In this document: one piece after another, positions 36,287-50,300 of the stretch
Layout: each line of letters opens with the position of its first letter
Numbering within the stretch: the first letter of the stretch is position 1
Origin: Impatiens glandulifera
Taxonomy: Eukaryota > Streptophyta > Magnoliopsida > Ericales > Balsaminaceae
Direction of reading: 5' to 3'
NCBI RefSeq assembly: GCF_907164915.1
Contig: NC_061868.1
Coordinates: 20,827,819 to 20,891,818 of the forward strand
DNA length: 64,000 bases
Translations under genes and position numbers: made by a program
The notes under the pieces: model-generated
What the model was told of the DNA's origin: nothing
Database searches by the model: none
Seen by the model: only the letters and a program-made list of their open reading frames with translations

Positions 36287-36971
36287 AGGAGCTGAAGAGG
36301 AGTAAATGCAGTTACCAAATTCCAAGAGATTTCAACAACCCAAGTTATCAGTTCTACCAACTACAAGCTCTAAGATTCATTGCAAGTTCATTTATCTACA
36401 AGGTTTAGAGCTTAAAAGTTTATTTCAAGAGTGATTACAATTTCGGTTAAAATTGTACGAGTGTTATCGAGCAGTAAATAAGTCTCGATCGGATTGTGTT
36501 TGTGTATTCTTTAGTGAATATCCTTCTCGCGGTTTCGAGAGGAAGGGATGACGTAGGAGTTTCATCTCCGAACATCCATAAAAACATGTCTTGTTATTTA
36601 CTTTCTGTCGGTTTCATACTTTAACCGATCTATACTAATTTATTCATACCATTCTAACCGACCCTGCCTAAACCGAATTACCGAGTCCCAAAAACCGATC
36701 CATTATACTCCAAACCGACCTTATTTACATCTGGTTTTGTCCATCAAGTGTGAGTTCTGCTTCAACCTGAAACAAACCACTTCCGCGCTTGAACTCCGTT
36801 CAAGGGTTTGTGATAGTTTGTGTAGTATTGAAACCCCAATGTTAATCTTTAACCGGATTAACCACCAACCTTTGTGTGAGACGCAATAACCGGCCAGACC
36901 CCGGTTCCCCAGCTGCGACCTAGATCCTAACAATTGATATTAGAGCAGTTAGTTTCAATACTCAAGCAAGC

Positions 36972-38217
36972 ATGTCGTTGGATAGGCCTCCAATGCTAGA
37001 AGGTGACGACTTTGCCAACTAGAAGGCACGCATGCACCTGCACTTAATCACTATGGATGACGAGATGCAGTTCATTCTGTCTGAAGGACCGATAAAGATT
37101 GATAAAGACAGAAAGTAATGGACAGCTGAAGATAGGAGAAGAAACAATCTGGACAACCATGACAGAAACCGCATCTCTAACGGTTTGGACAGAAATACGT
37201 TCTGTAAGGTTAGAGATTACAAAACCGCAAAGGAAATATGGGAAGCGGTGATTCAAATTCATGAGGGAAGTGAAAGAACCAAGGAAAACAAGATAATGGT
37301 GGCCACCCAGAAGTTTGAAAACATCAAGATGAGACCAAGAGAAACAATAAGAGAATACAGTGACCGTTTCACAGATGTGATAGACGAGTTACCAACTCTT
37401 GGCAAGAAGTATGACAACAAGGAAGTCATCATGAAAGCGCTAAGATCTTTTCCAAATGCATGGGATATAAAGACAATGGTGATGAGGGAATCAAACTGTC
37501 TAAGCAAGATGAAGCTACACGATGTATTCGAAGATCTCAAGGCATATGAGTTTGAAATGAGATCTAGGACTGTAGAAGAAGTCTCAGCCTCAACTTCAAC
37601 TAGAGCATTGGTCACATCCACAGAACCGGTTGCTCCTGCACCGATCAGAACCGCTGAACAGTTCACCGAGGATTCCATGGCAATGCTTGCACAGAAATTT
37701 GGATGATTCATGAAGAGAAGCCAACCGACAAACAACAACTATAACTACGGTGATAAATCTAATATTTATATGTTATAACTGTAATTGTTTGGGACATTTC
37801 AGGTGGGAATGTAGAAAACCAAGACGAGATGACCGGAAACCGGACGATCAGAATCACCGAAATAGCTATCAACAAACCGGTGAAAGAAGTGAAGTTCAGA
37901 AAGCACTGATAGCCGATGATGGAGGAAGCTTATGGGCTCACAGTGATAGTGATGATGAACTCACGTGCCTCATGGCAAATGAGGAACAGGTATCTGACTC
38001 TCCCTGTGATGAATTTACTAAAGATGAGTTATTTAATGCACTAAATGATATGGTAGCAGAGTATAAGAACCTATTAACATTATTACCCAACTTTAGAACC
38101 GACCCCATAAAACCTACCTTGACCGAACCAAAGATCATCCAACCTGATAGAATCCTGGAAACGGAGGCAGCACTTGAACTATCCTCTGAGACCGAACAGC
38201 TCAAGGAGTCAGTTTAA
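36972..38217 (+). pseudogene. Q gag, few lesions
   Basis: Starts MSLDRPPMLEGDDFAN at 36972. TAG at 37020-37022 replaces the usual Trp, and TAA is at 37116-37118. The long open part 37185-37706 carries the UBN2-like capsid (KTAKEIWEAVIQIHEGSERT, MKALRSFPNAWDIKTMVMRE). A TGA at 37704 and a one-base frame change before 37770 precede the intact CCHC knuckle CYNCNCLGHFRWEC. An acidic tail runs to 38217. The linker beyond (38257-38730) ends in VWIPKGLIACGPK, just before protease. SIRE-like nucleocapsid protein. Confidence 0.87.
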
Positions 38218-38716
38218 GAGTTGACCGAGGAGGAAGATGCCCGAACCTAGTATCGAATGGCTGCATGGAAAAGATCCAGTGAAATGGTGAATATAATGTG
38301 TAACTATAATAGACACCCCAAGTGCATGTTCCGTCTTGGATACAAGAACAACAGATCCAACAAGCAGAACCATTCTAACAACATGAGGCTCACAAAGGAT
38401 AACCTCCCCTTTGTAAGATTTGTCAAAAGTTCCTTAACCGACGAAGAGGAATTAAGTGCCTCATATCCGGAAGACGAACTAATCTATGTAGGTCCAACTG
38501 ATTCCGAAAAATGGCTTCACCCTGAGAAATGAAAAGCCAACTGGCCCAAAGGTAAGAAAGTCGAACCACATAGGTTAAACCAAAGACCACCACCGAATAA
38601 GGCACCTTTAGGAAAGCAGAAAGACTCCAAACCGAGTGCAGGAAAACTAGTTAGAACCATAACTGGGAAAGTTGTTCGACTTATTAAAGTCTGGATACCT
38701 AAGGGACTAATCGCTT

Positions 38717-41700
38717 GTGGACCCAAGTAAATGTGGGTACCAAATAGTTGTAAATATGTATATCTTGCAGGATATGAAGAAACGGCTAGGAAACTCCGAG
38801 TGGTACCTGGATAGCGGTTGCTCCAGACACATGACTGGGAACAACAATCTTCTAACCGACATCAGAATAGAAACTGGTGCAATGATCACCTTCGGTGACA
38901 ACTCAAAAGGTAGAACTGTGGGCAAGGGTAAGATTGTCCATGGTAAATTAATAATTGATAATGTACTCTTAGTTGAAAACCTGCACTTTAACCTGTTAAG
39001 CATTAGTCAAATGTGTGATGCTGGATACACTATAGAATTCCTTAAACATGCATGCTTAGTTAAAAACTCTCAAGGTATCATACTACTAACCGGAAATAGG
39101 TTAGGAAATATTTACAAGGTATATTGAAAAAATAAAGTAGAATACCCTATTTGCATGGTGGCTAAAACTGATCAAACTTGGCTGTGGCATAAAAGGCTGA
39201 ACCACTTAAACCTGAAAACATTAAACTATATCCACGGTAAAAAGATAGTTGAAGGAATTCCTGATATAGTATTCAATAAGGAAAAGGTCTGTTCAGCATG
39301 TCAAATGGGTAAACAAACTAAGTCAACCTTTAAGAGTAAAGGACACATTCAATCTAATCGATGCTTAGGTCTTCTTCACATGGACCTATTTGGACCGATT
39401 AGGGTCGTCAGCCTAGGAGGTATGCTTTACACTATGGTAGTTGTTGATGATTACTCTAGGTATACATGGGTAATATTCTTGGCATCTAAACGTGAAACCG
39501 CATCAAATTTGATTACGCTACTTAAACGTTTGCAAAATGAAAAATCAACACGCATTAATAGCATTAGGAGTGATAGAGGAACCGAATTTACAAACAGTAC
39601 TCTAAATGCATTCCTTGATGAATCCGGTATTAGACACGAGTTGTCTAGTGCTAGGACTCCTCAATAGAACGGCCTGGCCGAGCGAAGAAACCGAACTCTC
39701 AAGGAAACCGCACGGTCCATGATAGCTGATTCGGGTATTGCCCAGAAATTCTGGGCTAAGGCTATCAATACTGCATGTTATACACAAAACCGGTCTCTGA
39801 TCAACAAGTTTCACAACAAAACACCTTATGAAGTATACTTTGATAGGGTTCCTAACCTCAAGTACCTTAAGATCTTCGGTTGTAAATGTTACATTCACAT
39901 AAATGGCAAAACCTACCTATCTGCTTTTGATGCAAAATCCGATATTGGGATCATGCTAGGTTATTCAGCAGTCAGTAAAGCTTATAGAGTGTATAACACT
40001 AGAACTTTAACCGTGGAGGAATCACTTCATGTTGTTTTCGATGAATCGGTTGAAAGCAACACTGCATCATCCTTTGATCTACACAACAGATTGGAAAACA
40101 ACAATATCCATTCTGATAGTGAAGATGAGATTCCGGTTTTTAGACGGTTTGTCCATGACCAAATGGGTAATGATGACACACAGCCGGATCAAGCTGTCAC
40201 ACGACAGGAAGCTGACACTTCGGTTCAAACTAAGGAAATCGGTCGGTCTGACACTCTTGTTCAGCCTACCGATATGTCTAGCCTTGATCAAATAAATGGT
40301 GATTTGGTAGACACTCCTGAACCGAATCTCAAAAGGAACACAAATCCTCCTCTTGAGCTAATCATAGGTGATCCTTCGGAACTCGTTCAAACTAGGCGAC
40401 AAATCCTGGAGGAATACTTTAATTCCGCTTTTATATCCCAGATTGAGCTGAAAAGAGTGGATGAAGCATTGTCAGATCTGGATTGGATCTTGGGAATACA
40501 AGAAGAGTTAAACCAGTTTGAGAGTAATAAGGTCTGGTACCTAGTCCCTAGACCGAAAGATCAACCGGTCATAGGAACAAGATGGGTATTTAGAAATAAA
40601 CTCAATAAAGACGGTTTGGTCACGAGGAACAAAGCCAGATTAGTGGCACAAGGATACAAACAGGAAGAAGACATTGATTTTGAAGAATCATTTGCCCTTG
40701 TAACTAGGATTAAAGCCATTAGGATTTTTCTGGCTTTTGCTGCATTCAAAAATTTTAAGGTTTTTCAAATGGATGTCAAGAGTGCATTTTTGAATGGTGA
40801 ACTACGAGAAGAAGTATATGTTGAACAACCACCCGGTTTCAAAAATGCTGACCTGCCTAATCATGTGTACCGCTTAAACAAAACATTGTACGGTTTAAAG
40901 CAAGCTCCTAGAGGTTGGTATGATACACTAACCGCATTTCTATTAAAACATGATTTTACCATCGGTTCGGTGGACAAAACACTATTTAAATTTGAGAAAA
41001 AGGAACATATCCTACTTGTTCAAATATATGTAGATGATATCATCTTCGGTTCAACCGATCCTAAGCTATGTGATAAATTCTCAACATTGATGACTAACAA
41101 ATTTGAAATGAGTATGATGGGAGAATTAAGCTTCTTCCTAGGTCTTCAAGTTAAGCAACTCGATGGAGGAACCTTCATTAGTCAACCCAAATATACAAAG
41201 GAACTTCTAAAGAAATTTGGGATGGATACATGCTCCTCAGCCGCCACCCCAATGAGCTCATCGGTCAAATTGAACAAGGATGATGACGGTCAGGCAGTAT
41301 ACCTGACAGCTTACCGAGGAATCATCGGCTCTCTCCTATAACTGACAGCAAGTAGACCGGATATACTATTTGCAGTCGGTGTGTGTGGAAGATTCCAAGC
41401 TAATCCAAAACAGTCTCATTACACAGCCGCAAAGCGAATTTTGAAATACCTAAAGGAAACCCTGAAGTCGGTTTGTGGTATACAAAAGACTCATCTTTAA
41501 CCTCACAAGTTATTCAGATGCAGATTATGCAGGTTGTAAAGTTGACAGAAAAAGTACCATTGGAACATGCCAATTCCTAGGAGATCGGCTTGTTTCATGG
41601 CACAACAAGAAACAGACATCGGTTGCTATGTCAACCGCAGAAGCTAAATATCTGGCAGCCGGAAGTTGCTGTTCACAACTTCTATGGATCCAACAACAAC

Positions 41701-41990
41701 TGAAGGATTTCGGTATCACAGCTGAAGAGTCTCCGATATTCTGTGATAACACAAGTGCCATAGCAATCACTTACAATCTGGTTCTACATTCTAGAACCAA
41801 GCACATTGACATAAGGCGCCACTTCATCCGGGAACATGTCATGTTAAAGAATATTCGGCTGGAATACGTATCAACAGAACAACAAGTAGCCGATATCTTC
41901 ACAAAGCCTCTGCAGGAAGCTAAGTTTTCTCACTTCAGACTCATACTTGGCTTAACCGATATTAATCAGCTTATCTCTAAAAATGTTTAA
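38717..41990 (+). pseudogene. Q pol: protease, integrase, reverse transcriptase, RNase H
   Basis: Nearly one continuous frame. Protease: EWYLDSGCSRHMTG (about 38800). Integrase: HKRLNHLN...CSACQMGKQ zinc region (39180-39310), then core acidic residues in LHMDLFGPI, VVDDYSRYTW and IRSDRGTEF. Reverse transcriptase (about 40490-41230): [50 protein letters not shown] and the catalytic [10 protein letters not shown]. RNase H (41475-41990): SYSDADYAGCKVDRKSTIGT, STAEAKYLAAGS, DNTSAIAI. Lesions: TGA 39125-39127, TAG 39665-39667 (CAG expected), TAA 41339-41341 and one frame change near 41465. Domain order is typical Copia, and all catalytic motifs I can check are present. It is the best-preserved pol in the window. 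Confidence 0.92.
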
Positions 41991-42502
41991 AAGGAAGATC
42001 GGTTCAGACAGACAAAACCGGTAGTTCCTCCTAAATTGTCGAATTCCAAATTCACCAAGTTACCTATTGAAGAACCGCTCTATCTATCAGTTGGAGTAAA
42101 CCGACCGGTTACTTAGTGCATGCACCAATTAACCGCATCGGAACAAATGACTGAAAACCGACCGGTTTGGAAATAGTTTACTTCGGATTATTTGGCCTCC
42201 GAACAAAAGTGGAATAATTATATGTGTTTAGGTTTATCTGTTCTGAAAAGTTACCTTTTCAAATCAAAATAGTCATACCTCAAAAGACGTGAAGATATTA
42301 TGTCTTTCACCGTCCAGGCCTATGACTCACATCCTAAGCTGTAAACATGCTTATTTCATGCAATTTGTTTTATCCTATGGTCAATAGAATACATCCACTG
42401 TCACCCACTGGATAATACTATCATCCCACCACTAATATATAACTTAGGCAAACATCAGACAAAATACTCACAAGTATCAACCTATCTTCTCACTAAGACA
42501 AA
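41991..42502. other. ACCGGT-rich spacer between Q pol and extra ORF a
   Basis: Non-coding. It contains AAACCGGTAGTTCC, AACCGACCGGTTACTTAG and AACCGACCGGTTTGG. A TATA-like box (TATATAA, 42436-42442) lies 67 bases before the next ATG. Confidence 0.65.
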
Positions 42503-43245
42503 ATGTCTCAATTTTCAAACATCCTTCAAGTGGATTTCGATTCAGCTCAAGGTACAGAGCACTATGAAGTCTTCAAGATGATTAAGACACTTGAAGACAC
42601 CGGTCTAAAATACTTTCTAGATGACAAACATGCCATATTTCCCGAAACCGTCCTGGAATTTTTCTACAACGCTAGGGTTTTCCGAGGTACACTTCACTTC
42701 GACACCCACATTCAATCTAAAGTCGGAGGAATTGTGTTTGATTTCACAGAAAGTGACTTCGCCAGATGCTTAAATCTTCCGAAGAAAGGGCTCACCGACC
42801 TAAACGTTCCGGCTGAACTAAAGGCCGAAATTTCCTTAAGGTTCTCTCGGTCAAACCGTCTGGTCAATGACCATGGGGCTAGGTCATCATTGAGGGCTGA
42901 ATACCTGCTACTCAATGACATCATCAGTCGAGGCATCCTAGGTAGGTATGTGACCAACACCTACTGTGCTGCAGTTTTTAACATGATGACGGCTATCACA
43001 ACAGACACACCAGTCAACTGGTCAAGGGTGTTTTCGATGTCCTGATCTGGATGATCGACATTCGTCAAACCGGCCTCATCCCCCAGATCAGCTGCCTACT
43101 TTTGGAACTTGGGGTTCCACTCTGTCCAGGTGAAGGGTTGAACCAGGCCCAGGTCATAACCAAGGAGGTTGCCGACTCATTTTATGAGCGGTTTGAGAAG
43201 GCCTGGAAGAGGAAGAACCGACACCTTAACTCCTACGGCAATTAA
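42503..43245 (+). pseudogene. Q extra ORF a (EFF..A/LPKKG domain), one frameshift
   Basis: Starts MSQFSNILQVDFDSAQGTEH. About 247 residues with the shared domain: TVLEFFYNARVFRGT, FARCLNLPKKGLTDL, YLLLNDIISRGILGRYV, FNMMTAITTDTPVNWSRVF. One base is missing in the T run at about 43033 (the frame moves, and TGA at 43043 would end it); the frame continues from 43051 with the matching C-terminal part IDIRQTGLIPQISCLLLELG and ends at 43245. It lacks the long coiled-coil region of ORF c. Recognisably paralogous to ORF b and ORF c. Function unknown; no transmembrane or signal sequence is evident. Confidence 0.8.
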
Positions 43246-43526
43246 GTCACTCCTTCCTACAACCGATCATTTTCTGCACGAACCGGCTGTATCATTATGA
43301 TCATTTCGGTTTAGACTATGTCTCTTTTCGGTTTTAACTATGTCTACTTCAGTTTCTTGTATCTCTCTTTCATTTAATGAAAAGTAACTTTCAACTTCCA
43401 ACTAGATACAAACTTAGTTACTTCCTAACTAGATTCTCTACCTCGAGATCCGTAACCGGTCAAAAGTAACTCCTTCCCAAGGAGTTTTGGAAACAAAAAT
43501 ATTCCCTTCATAAATGAGACAAAACT
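43246..43526. other. Q spacer before the LINE insertion
   Basis: Non-coding, with scattered CGGTTT/AACCGG. It runs into the LINE target site at 43527 and resumes at 53110. Confidence 0.7.
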
Positions 43527-43695
43527 GAATTTCAGCATTTTTTTTTGGGAAAAACGACTTAGCGTCATTTCATTAAAAATTCCCAAAAACGGGAAAAAAA
43601 ACCACGAGTTTAAGAGATCATTTTAGACGGGCCTAGAATGATTTTGAAGTCGTAACATTCTGAATAGAAGCTAAAAAGCTAAAAACGTAAATGAA

Positions 43696-46600
43696 TTATT
43701 TGTTTACAATGCTTTCAATTCTAGTGAGTTTAAAAAACGGTAAATTCCAGTTCCTGCAGATATTCCAGTTCTGCTCTGTGCTTGGAATTCTTCTCCATGT
43801 TCCCGCGAGGGCGCTGCAATCCGATACAATATCTTTCCATAACTCATCAATGCTCCTGCGGGTTTTGTCATATACCCTTGCATTCCGTTCTTGCCAAATG
43901 TTATACACTACTGCTCCAAAGCCACACTTGAACACGCTTATTGCAAATCTATTTCCCTTGGCTTTGAGTAGTGCTGCTTCTTTGATTTCATTCCATTCGC
44001 TCGGGAAACTGGTCAGCTCTAGGCTTTTATAGAATTTGTCCCAAAGCTCCGAAGCAATACAGTAGTTCCCGAATAGGTGATCTATGGTTTCTTCATTTCC
44101 TATGCATAGAAGACAGCTCGCGTCTGGGATGCTCATATACTTACTGATACGAACACGAGTGCTGAGTCTTTCCCAGAAGGCGAGCCATAGAATGAACTGG
44201 TGTCGAGGGATAATCTTCGTTGACCATACAAGAGGAGCCCATTCTACTTTCTACGCTTTTTCCCGGATTACCTCCCATATTTTCTTCAATACCAGCTTCC
44301 CATTGTCCTCAACTTTCCATTCATGAATATCCGGTCTATCGTGTAGTTGTATGTTACTTATATGATCAAGTATCCTCTTTCCTTCTAGAATTCTTCTCAA
44401 GAGCAAGTTTCAATTCCCATCTTTGATGTCTCTGATTTTCGCTTTTGCGCAGTCCCTTTTAATACGAGTATTTTGAAACTCTTCCTTGTCGATGATAGAC
44501 TAGTTTTCAAACCAAGGATAGAGTGTCTTTCCCGTCCCCTAGTCGGATGTCATAAAGATCTGCAATATCGCTTCTTAGTTTAAGAATCTTTTTTGGAGAC
44601 CAGCTCATACCTTCGTGAATTTTGCAGGTCTAAATGCTGGTTTCGTGTTTCATAAACCTCGTATGCACCCATTTGATCCATAGTGACTCGTGATTGCGCT
44701 CCAAAGCCCACAAATGCTTGAAGGTTAGAGCCTTGTTCCACTCGATACAGTTCTTCAAGTCGATGCCTCCCTTGTCCTTCGGTTTGCAGAGAGCGGTCCA
44801 TTTGACTTTCTTTCCTCCTCTTTCACTACTACCCCAGATAAAGTTTCTCATCAGCGTGTCGAGTTCCTTCATTACCTTCTTCGGAATGACCATTTACTGC
44901 GCCCAATAGCCAACTATGCTCATAACTACGGTTTTGATAAGTTCGATCCTCCCTGCATAAGAAAGTTTTTTTGCTGCCCAGTCAGATATCATGTTTTTTA
45001 CCTTTTCAATCAGCGGCTTGCAGTGTGAGATCTCGATCTGCTTCGCAGTTAACGGAATTCCTAAGTACCTTATGGGAAAGATGCCTTCCTTGATGCCCAT
45101 GATGTTGAAGATATCCTGCTTTGTTTCGTCCTTCACGCCTCCATAAAATGCCACACTTTTGCTTTCATTATTAGTTAAACCTGTTACCTCAGAAAAGAAC
45201 GTTAGTGCCTCCCTAATAGTTTTAATGGAATCAACGTCTGCGTGCGCTAGAATGAACAAATCGTCAGCAAAGCATAAATGTGTTACCTCCTCTACCTCAC
45301 AGAATGGGGGAAAGATGTATGGACGATTCTTTCGGAACATCGCGAAGATGCTCTCAAAGATCGCCATGATAGCTACGAAAAGGTAAGAAGAGAGGGGGTC
45401 CCCTTGCCTTACCCCGTTTTCACTCTTGAAATAGCCTCTACGGACTCCATTGACGCTAACAACAAAGCAGGATGATGAAACGCATTGCATAATCCAATCG
45501 ATAAAAATCATATGAAAGCAAAAACAACCAGAAAGTCTCGAATGGCTTCCCATCTAACAGAGTCGAAAGCTTTCTTGATATCTATTTTGAAAGCCACTCT
45601 CGGGGATATTTTCTTTTTTCCGTAGCCTTTTAAAAGGCTCTGCATGAGAAGAATATTATGAGAGATTGTTCTACCGGGTATGAATGCAGATTTATTAAGA
45701 TTTATTATTTTTCCTATTACATTTTTAAAACGTTTAGAAATGATTTTTGAAATTATTTTATAAATCACATTGCAACAGGAAATTGGTCTGAAATCTTGTA
45801 CTTTCTCAGGTACCGCAGTTTTGGGGATCAAGGTTAGAATCGTTGTATTCTATTGCTTTAACATCTTCCTATTTTGGAAAAACTCCAGAACCCCATCAGT
45901 AACATCTTTACCCACAACCGAACAATTATATTTGAAGAACTGTGCATTAAACCCATTAGGACTCGGGCTTTTATTCCTATCAATACTAAACAGAGCTTCT
46001 TTAACCTCAACCTTCGTGACCACCCTTATTAACTCGCGACTAGCTTCTGCAGAGATTTTCCTATCAATAATTTGATACAAGGTATTCAGGTGACTTTGAT
46101 GCTGCTTTCTTGTACCAATAAGTTGTTTATAGAAATCAATAGCCAGATCTTGGACACCATTTTGACCCTGAACAAATTCACCATCATCATTCTTCAACCT
46201 ATACACATTGTTTCTCATGTTTCTAGCCTTGCATTTTCTGTAGAAGAAAGTTGTGTTTTTGTCACCCAACGAAAGCCAGATCTGTCTTGATTTCTGTCTA
46301 ACAAAATTCTCTTCAAGCAGACTTAGTTTCCTGAAGTTTTCAAGCGCATATCTTTCTGTTTCATTGAGTTCTTCATCACTATCATCCCTTGATAACTTTT
46401 TCTGAACCTCTTCCAGTTCTTCTCTAGCAGCCAGAACCCTATTGGAGATATTGCTGAACTTCTTCTTGTCAAAGCTTTGGAGATGATTCTTCAGGAGCTT
46501 AAGCTTCTCAGAAACCCTGTACATGTTGGAACCTCTGACATCTGTTGACCATACGCTTTCGAGAATACCCTTGAATTTATCATTATCCATCCAGAAATTG

Positions 46601-47334
46601 AAAAATTTAAAGGGCCTTTTGAACCTTTCTTCCTTTTCCCATAACAATTTAATCGGGCAGTGATCAGATATACCCGGATTCAAAACATGAAGTTGACTTC
46701 TCGGAAATTGGTTAATCCAGCTCTCATTTACCAGACATCTGTCAATTCTACTTTTTCTAATTTACTCATTCCCTCTCGTAGAAGACCAAGTGAAGAAGTT
46801 CCTAGAATTGGTAGGCTCGATACAACCCATATCTCTGATGCAGTCATTAAAGTCAATCATATCCCGAGTAATTTCAGATTCTGGGCTACGATCAGATTCG
46901 TTTCTGGTTACGTTGTAATCACCGAGGACAGCCCAAGATTTTTCAATACTGATCTAGTTTCTAAGACAATTCTAGAGGAGTCTTCTGTCAGTGCTTGAAT
47001 TGCTACCATAGACAATAGCAAGATTACACACGATTCTTGTGATTCTGTCTTTGACCTGCACCAGTATTGCTTGATCATTCGAAAAGAGAGTCATCACCTC
47101 AACAAATTTGTTATCCCAAATAACCCAGATTCTGCCCGTTTTGTCATTTGAGTTGTGAATGATTTCCCAACTACTATCAATACATAGTTTGCTAACCTTC
47201 TCAACGTTTCGACTTTTGACTTTTGTCTCAAGAATACCCATAATAGTGATCTTCTGATTCTCAATGATCCTCCTGATTTCTTTACATTTTAGAGGGTCAT
47301 TGAGTCCCCTTATGTTCCATGTCACTATATTCAT
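43696..47334 (-). pseudogene. LINE ORF2: endonuclease and reverse transcriptase
   Basis: Starts at 47334 with MNIVTWNIRGLNDPLK, the classic start of an APE-type endonuclease. Further endonuclease motifs are ETKV, AVLGDYNV and NPGISDHCPI (46683). Reverse transcriptase: SPNGFNAQFF, IPKTAVPEKVQDFRPIS (45831), FKIDIKKAFDSVRWE, GVRQGDPLSSYLFVAIMA and the catalytic FADDLFILAHAD (about 45255). A zinc-binding C-terminal region holds CLLCIGNEETIDHLFGNYC (44136 on). Lesions include in-frame stops near 46970 and 46760, a frame change near 45540, a stop at about 44895 and a frame change before 44136. No RNase H domain seen. Its ATG overlaps the ORF1 stop as ATGA. Confidence 0.92.
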
Positions 47335-50300
47335 GAATGAATATAAGTGTTGGGTTCCTGACTTTCCAGACTGTCCTGGACCTCTTCATCAGAGAAATCA
47401 TAAGCATCACTTGCCTCACTATCCTCAATGGCTACAGTTTGATTACATGGAATACTATTGCCATTGAGTGAGAGTTGCCTCATGTAGATCTCATCTTCTC
47501 CCGTGATAGATTTAGTAGCTTCTAGATCCATGATCTTTCTGCTTTGTCTTCGATTTTCATCTTGTTCGGCTTTAATAGGTCTTTTCTGACTTTGAACCTC
47601 TTCACTACTGGATTCATGTTTGTTATCGGTTTTAATTTGCCCTACTTCAGAACTAAGGCTCACTGCCTTATTCAAGACCAAATTGTCTTCTTCTGCACTT
47701 GATCTTTTGATTTCACAAAACCCAAGATTTCCTAGTCCATTCTCAAGAGCTTCTTTATTACTTATTCCAAGATTCTCTTGTTCATCATCTCGAAAGGTGG
47801 ATCTGAGCCCAAGGATCAGGTCATTTCAAATTTTGATGACATTGTTTTTTCGGTTCTTACTTGCATTCCTAGAACTGTGAAGAGTAGACTCATGACCTAT
47901 TGGAGTGCCTTCAGATCCAATTTTGCTTGTTTCATATGGGCCAAGTATTCCTCGTCCCATAGATCTTTGAATTTCAGAAACTTTAAAACTAGGACATGTA
48001 GTTACATCAAGACCAGTTCTTTGATCAATATTGGGATCGGTGTAGTTAGGACCAACAATAGTATCATCAACAATAATAGGAGTTGTGCCAGTATCAGGAC
48101 CAATATAGTCGGGATCAGCAATGGTTGCACATTTTTCATCAGGACCTGTAGTAGCAAGTCCGGTAGCTTGAGTAGTTTCATGATCAACAAGTCCAAGACC
48201 AGGCTTAATATGGTCAATATGGCTAGGAACAATAGCTTTATGAGAAGCTCTAGGATCGGTGTGTCTATGTCCAGCTTTATCAGGACCGATACCCTGACCA
48301 GGACTGACATTTTGAACAGGACCTATTCTTGAGAAAATAGAATCCCTAGGACCGGTGCCCTGAACATGACCAATATGATCAACGTTAGTAGGGCCAGCTT
48401 GTACCCTTACCCACTTCATTCTTTTTCCTATCTTCTTCCTTACCCTTATCTGTTCTTGCTTTTGGTTGCACATCTTATCATCCTCAGTGCGTTCATTGCT
48501 GTTAAGTTCAGACCTGTTCACATTTCTCTCAACCTGAGCCTGGTTAGAGTCATTGATATCGCTTACTTGAGTGTTGTTATTGGCCTTCGATTTTAGATTA
48601 TTATTGACTGGACATTTATTCGTAGCGTGTGTGAAAGTGCTACACCATATGCATCGATTTGGTTTCCATTCGTATTGTACTCCAATGTCAAATAAATTTC
48701 CCAGTCTATCTTTAAGTTTAAGCTTGATTGGAAGAGAGCTACTTGGATGGATTTCGACACTAACTCTGGCCACAGATGCACGCTCGTAGCCTTCCATTGA
48801 TGGGTCAAACAGAAGTGGTTTGCCTATAATGCTTGAAATATAGGCAAGACCCATCGGGTTGCACATGTGTGGTGGAACATTCTTGAGATTCACCTAGATT
48901 TGTTCAAGTTCAGGCGGTCTATGATTAGTACTAAGTTCCTCGCTCCACTTGTACAACTTGAATCTTTTTCCCCTGATAAAAGTATATTCGCTCACTATGA
49001 TCGACTTTATTTCACTTCCATTCCTGAATGATAGAAAGTAGAATCCGTGATCATTGATTGTGATCCTCTCTAGACCAGAGGATTCCCACTGACCCATCAA
49101 CGTTCTTTTAACCTCGGCAAATGGTGCCTTCATGTTGCCCATAAAATGACCAACTATGACAAACTCCCATGCCTTGACACATTTTTCTTCAATTTCTGGT
49201 GGGAGCTCAAACCGGTGCGGATGATCAAGTGTAATTACCTTTGGGAATAAAGTGTCTATCTGGAATTTTCCCTTTTCTGGATCGTTCATGGCATTTCCAT
49301 TCCACACCTTTCCTTCTTGCCAGGTTTTGTTTGGGTTGCTCGTGATTGTGTACACCTTTGTTTTATTACATTTCGAAATTTCCTTCATGGCGTCAACCGT
49401 CCACTTGATCACTTCATCATATTGGTCTTTGTTGAAGAGATTCCAATTCTTTAGATAGTAACGGTTGAACTGAGCATTCAACTGATCATTTCTTTCTTGG
49501 GGCATCGTAATCTCTTGTTTATTAATTTGGAAAAATAGCTTCTTCATCTGGTTTCTCAGTGCTGCCAAATTTGCTATTTCGTTTTTCCTCATTGACCACG
49601 TTGGACCAGTAGTAGGATCCTTGTTATCAGCCTGAGTATTTTCTTTATCAGGAATTGCAGTAGTAGGAGGAGCTGAGGAGATGACTGTTTCAGGGATGCT
49701 ATCTTTCCTGACTTGTTTGTTCTTTTCGGCCCATATAACCTTATATTTCCCACAAAACCATTGCCTTCAATTGTTCCGATCTTCTTTAGAATATCCGCTT
49801 TAATGTTCTTCTCTTGTGTATCAGTTTTCCTCTTTTGAATGCTATCAATTGGCATTTCAGGATCCAGATTAACGAGTGGAGAAAACGCACCCAGGTTCAA
49901 TATCTTAGGGTTAGCCTCGGGTATCACATTTTCCTTGGGATTTACTTCAGCATTCTTCTTAGAACTTGAGTTATTTGCATTCATGTTTTTCCTTTCTTTG
50001 ATTTTCGATCCATTTTTACCCTTCTTAGCTGTTTTAAAATTATTCGATCCTGTTTCTTGATCGATCTTTTCAATTTCAGCACTTGTTTTGGAAGAATTAT
50101 GCCTCTTTGCTTTTGGTTTGATCTTTGTTGCCGATATCTTCTTCATGGACTTATGATATTCGAGGTCGCATATTATTGTTTCATCATAGTCAGTGCTATC
50201 GTCTGATTCCAAATCAACATCTATGCTTTGGTTCTTTTGATTCGACCGGTGGCTCATAGCTTTGTTAGTAGATTTATTATCTTGGCGATTAGGACCGGTA

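Larger units (their letters stand above)
35658..36932 (+). repeat. Q 5' LTR
   Basis: 1275 bases, with a 17-bp tandem array near its start (35721-35822), a TATA box at 36278 and the end CTAGATCCTAACA. It shares the short blocks GATGACGTAGGAG and CTCCGAACATCCATAAA with the P LTR, pointing to common ancestry. Confidence 0.9.

Noticed and set aside
37259..37738. 159-codon minus-strand frame
   Set aside because: Antisense shadow of Q gag; the plus-strand reading has the UBN2-like capsid motifs.
48002..48310. Hydrophobic minus-strand frame resembling membrane helices
   Set aside because: It is a shifted reading of the Gly/Pro/Asp-rich ORF1 repeat region (47826-48893), whose own frame continues the LINE protein.
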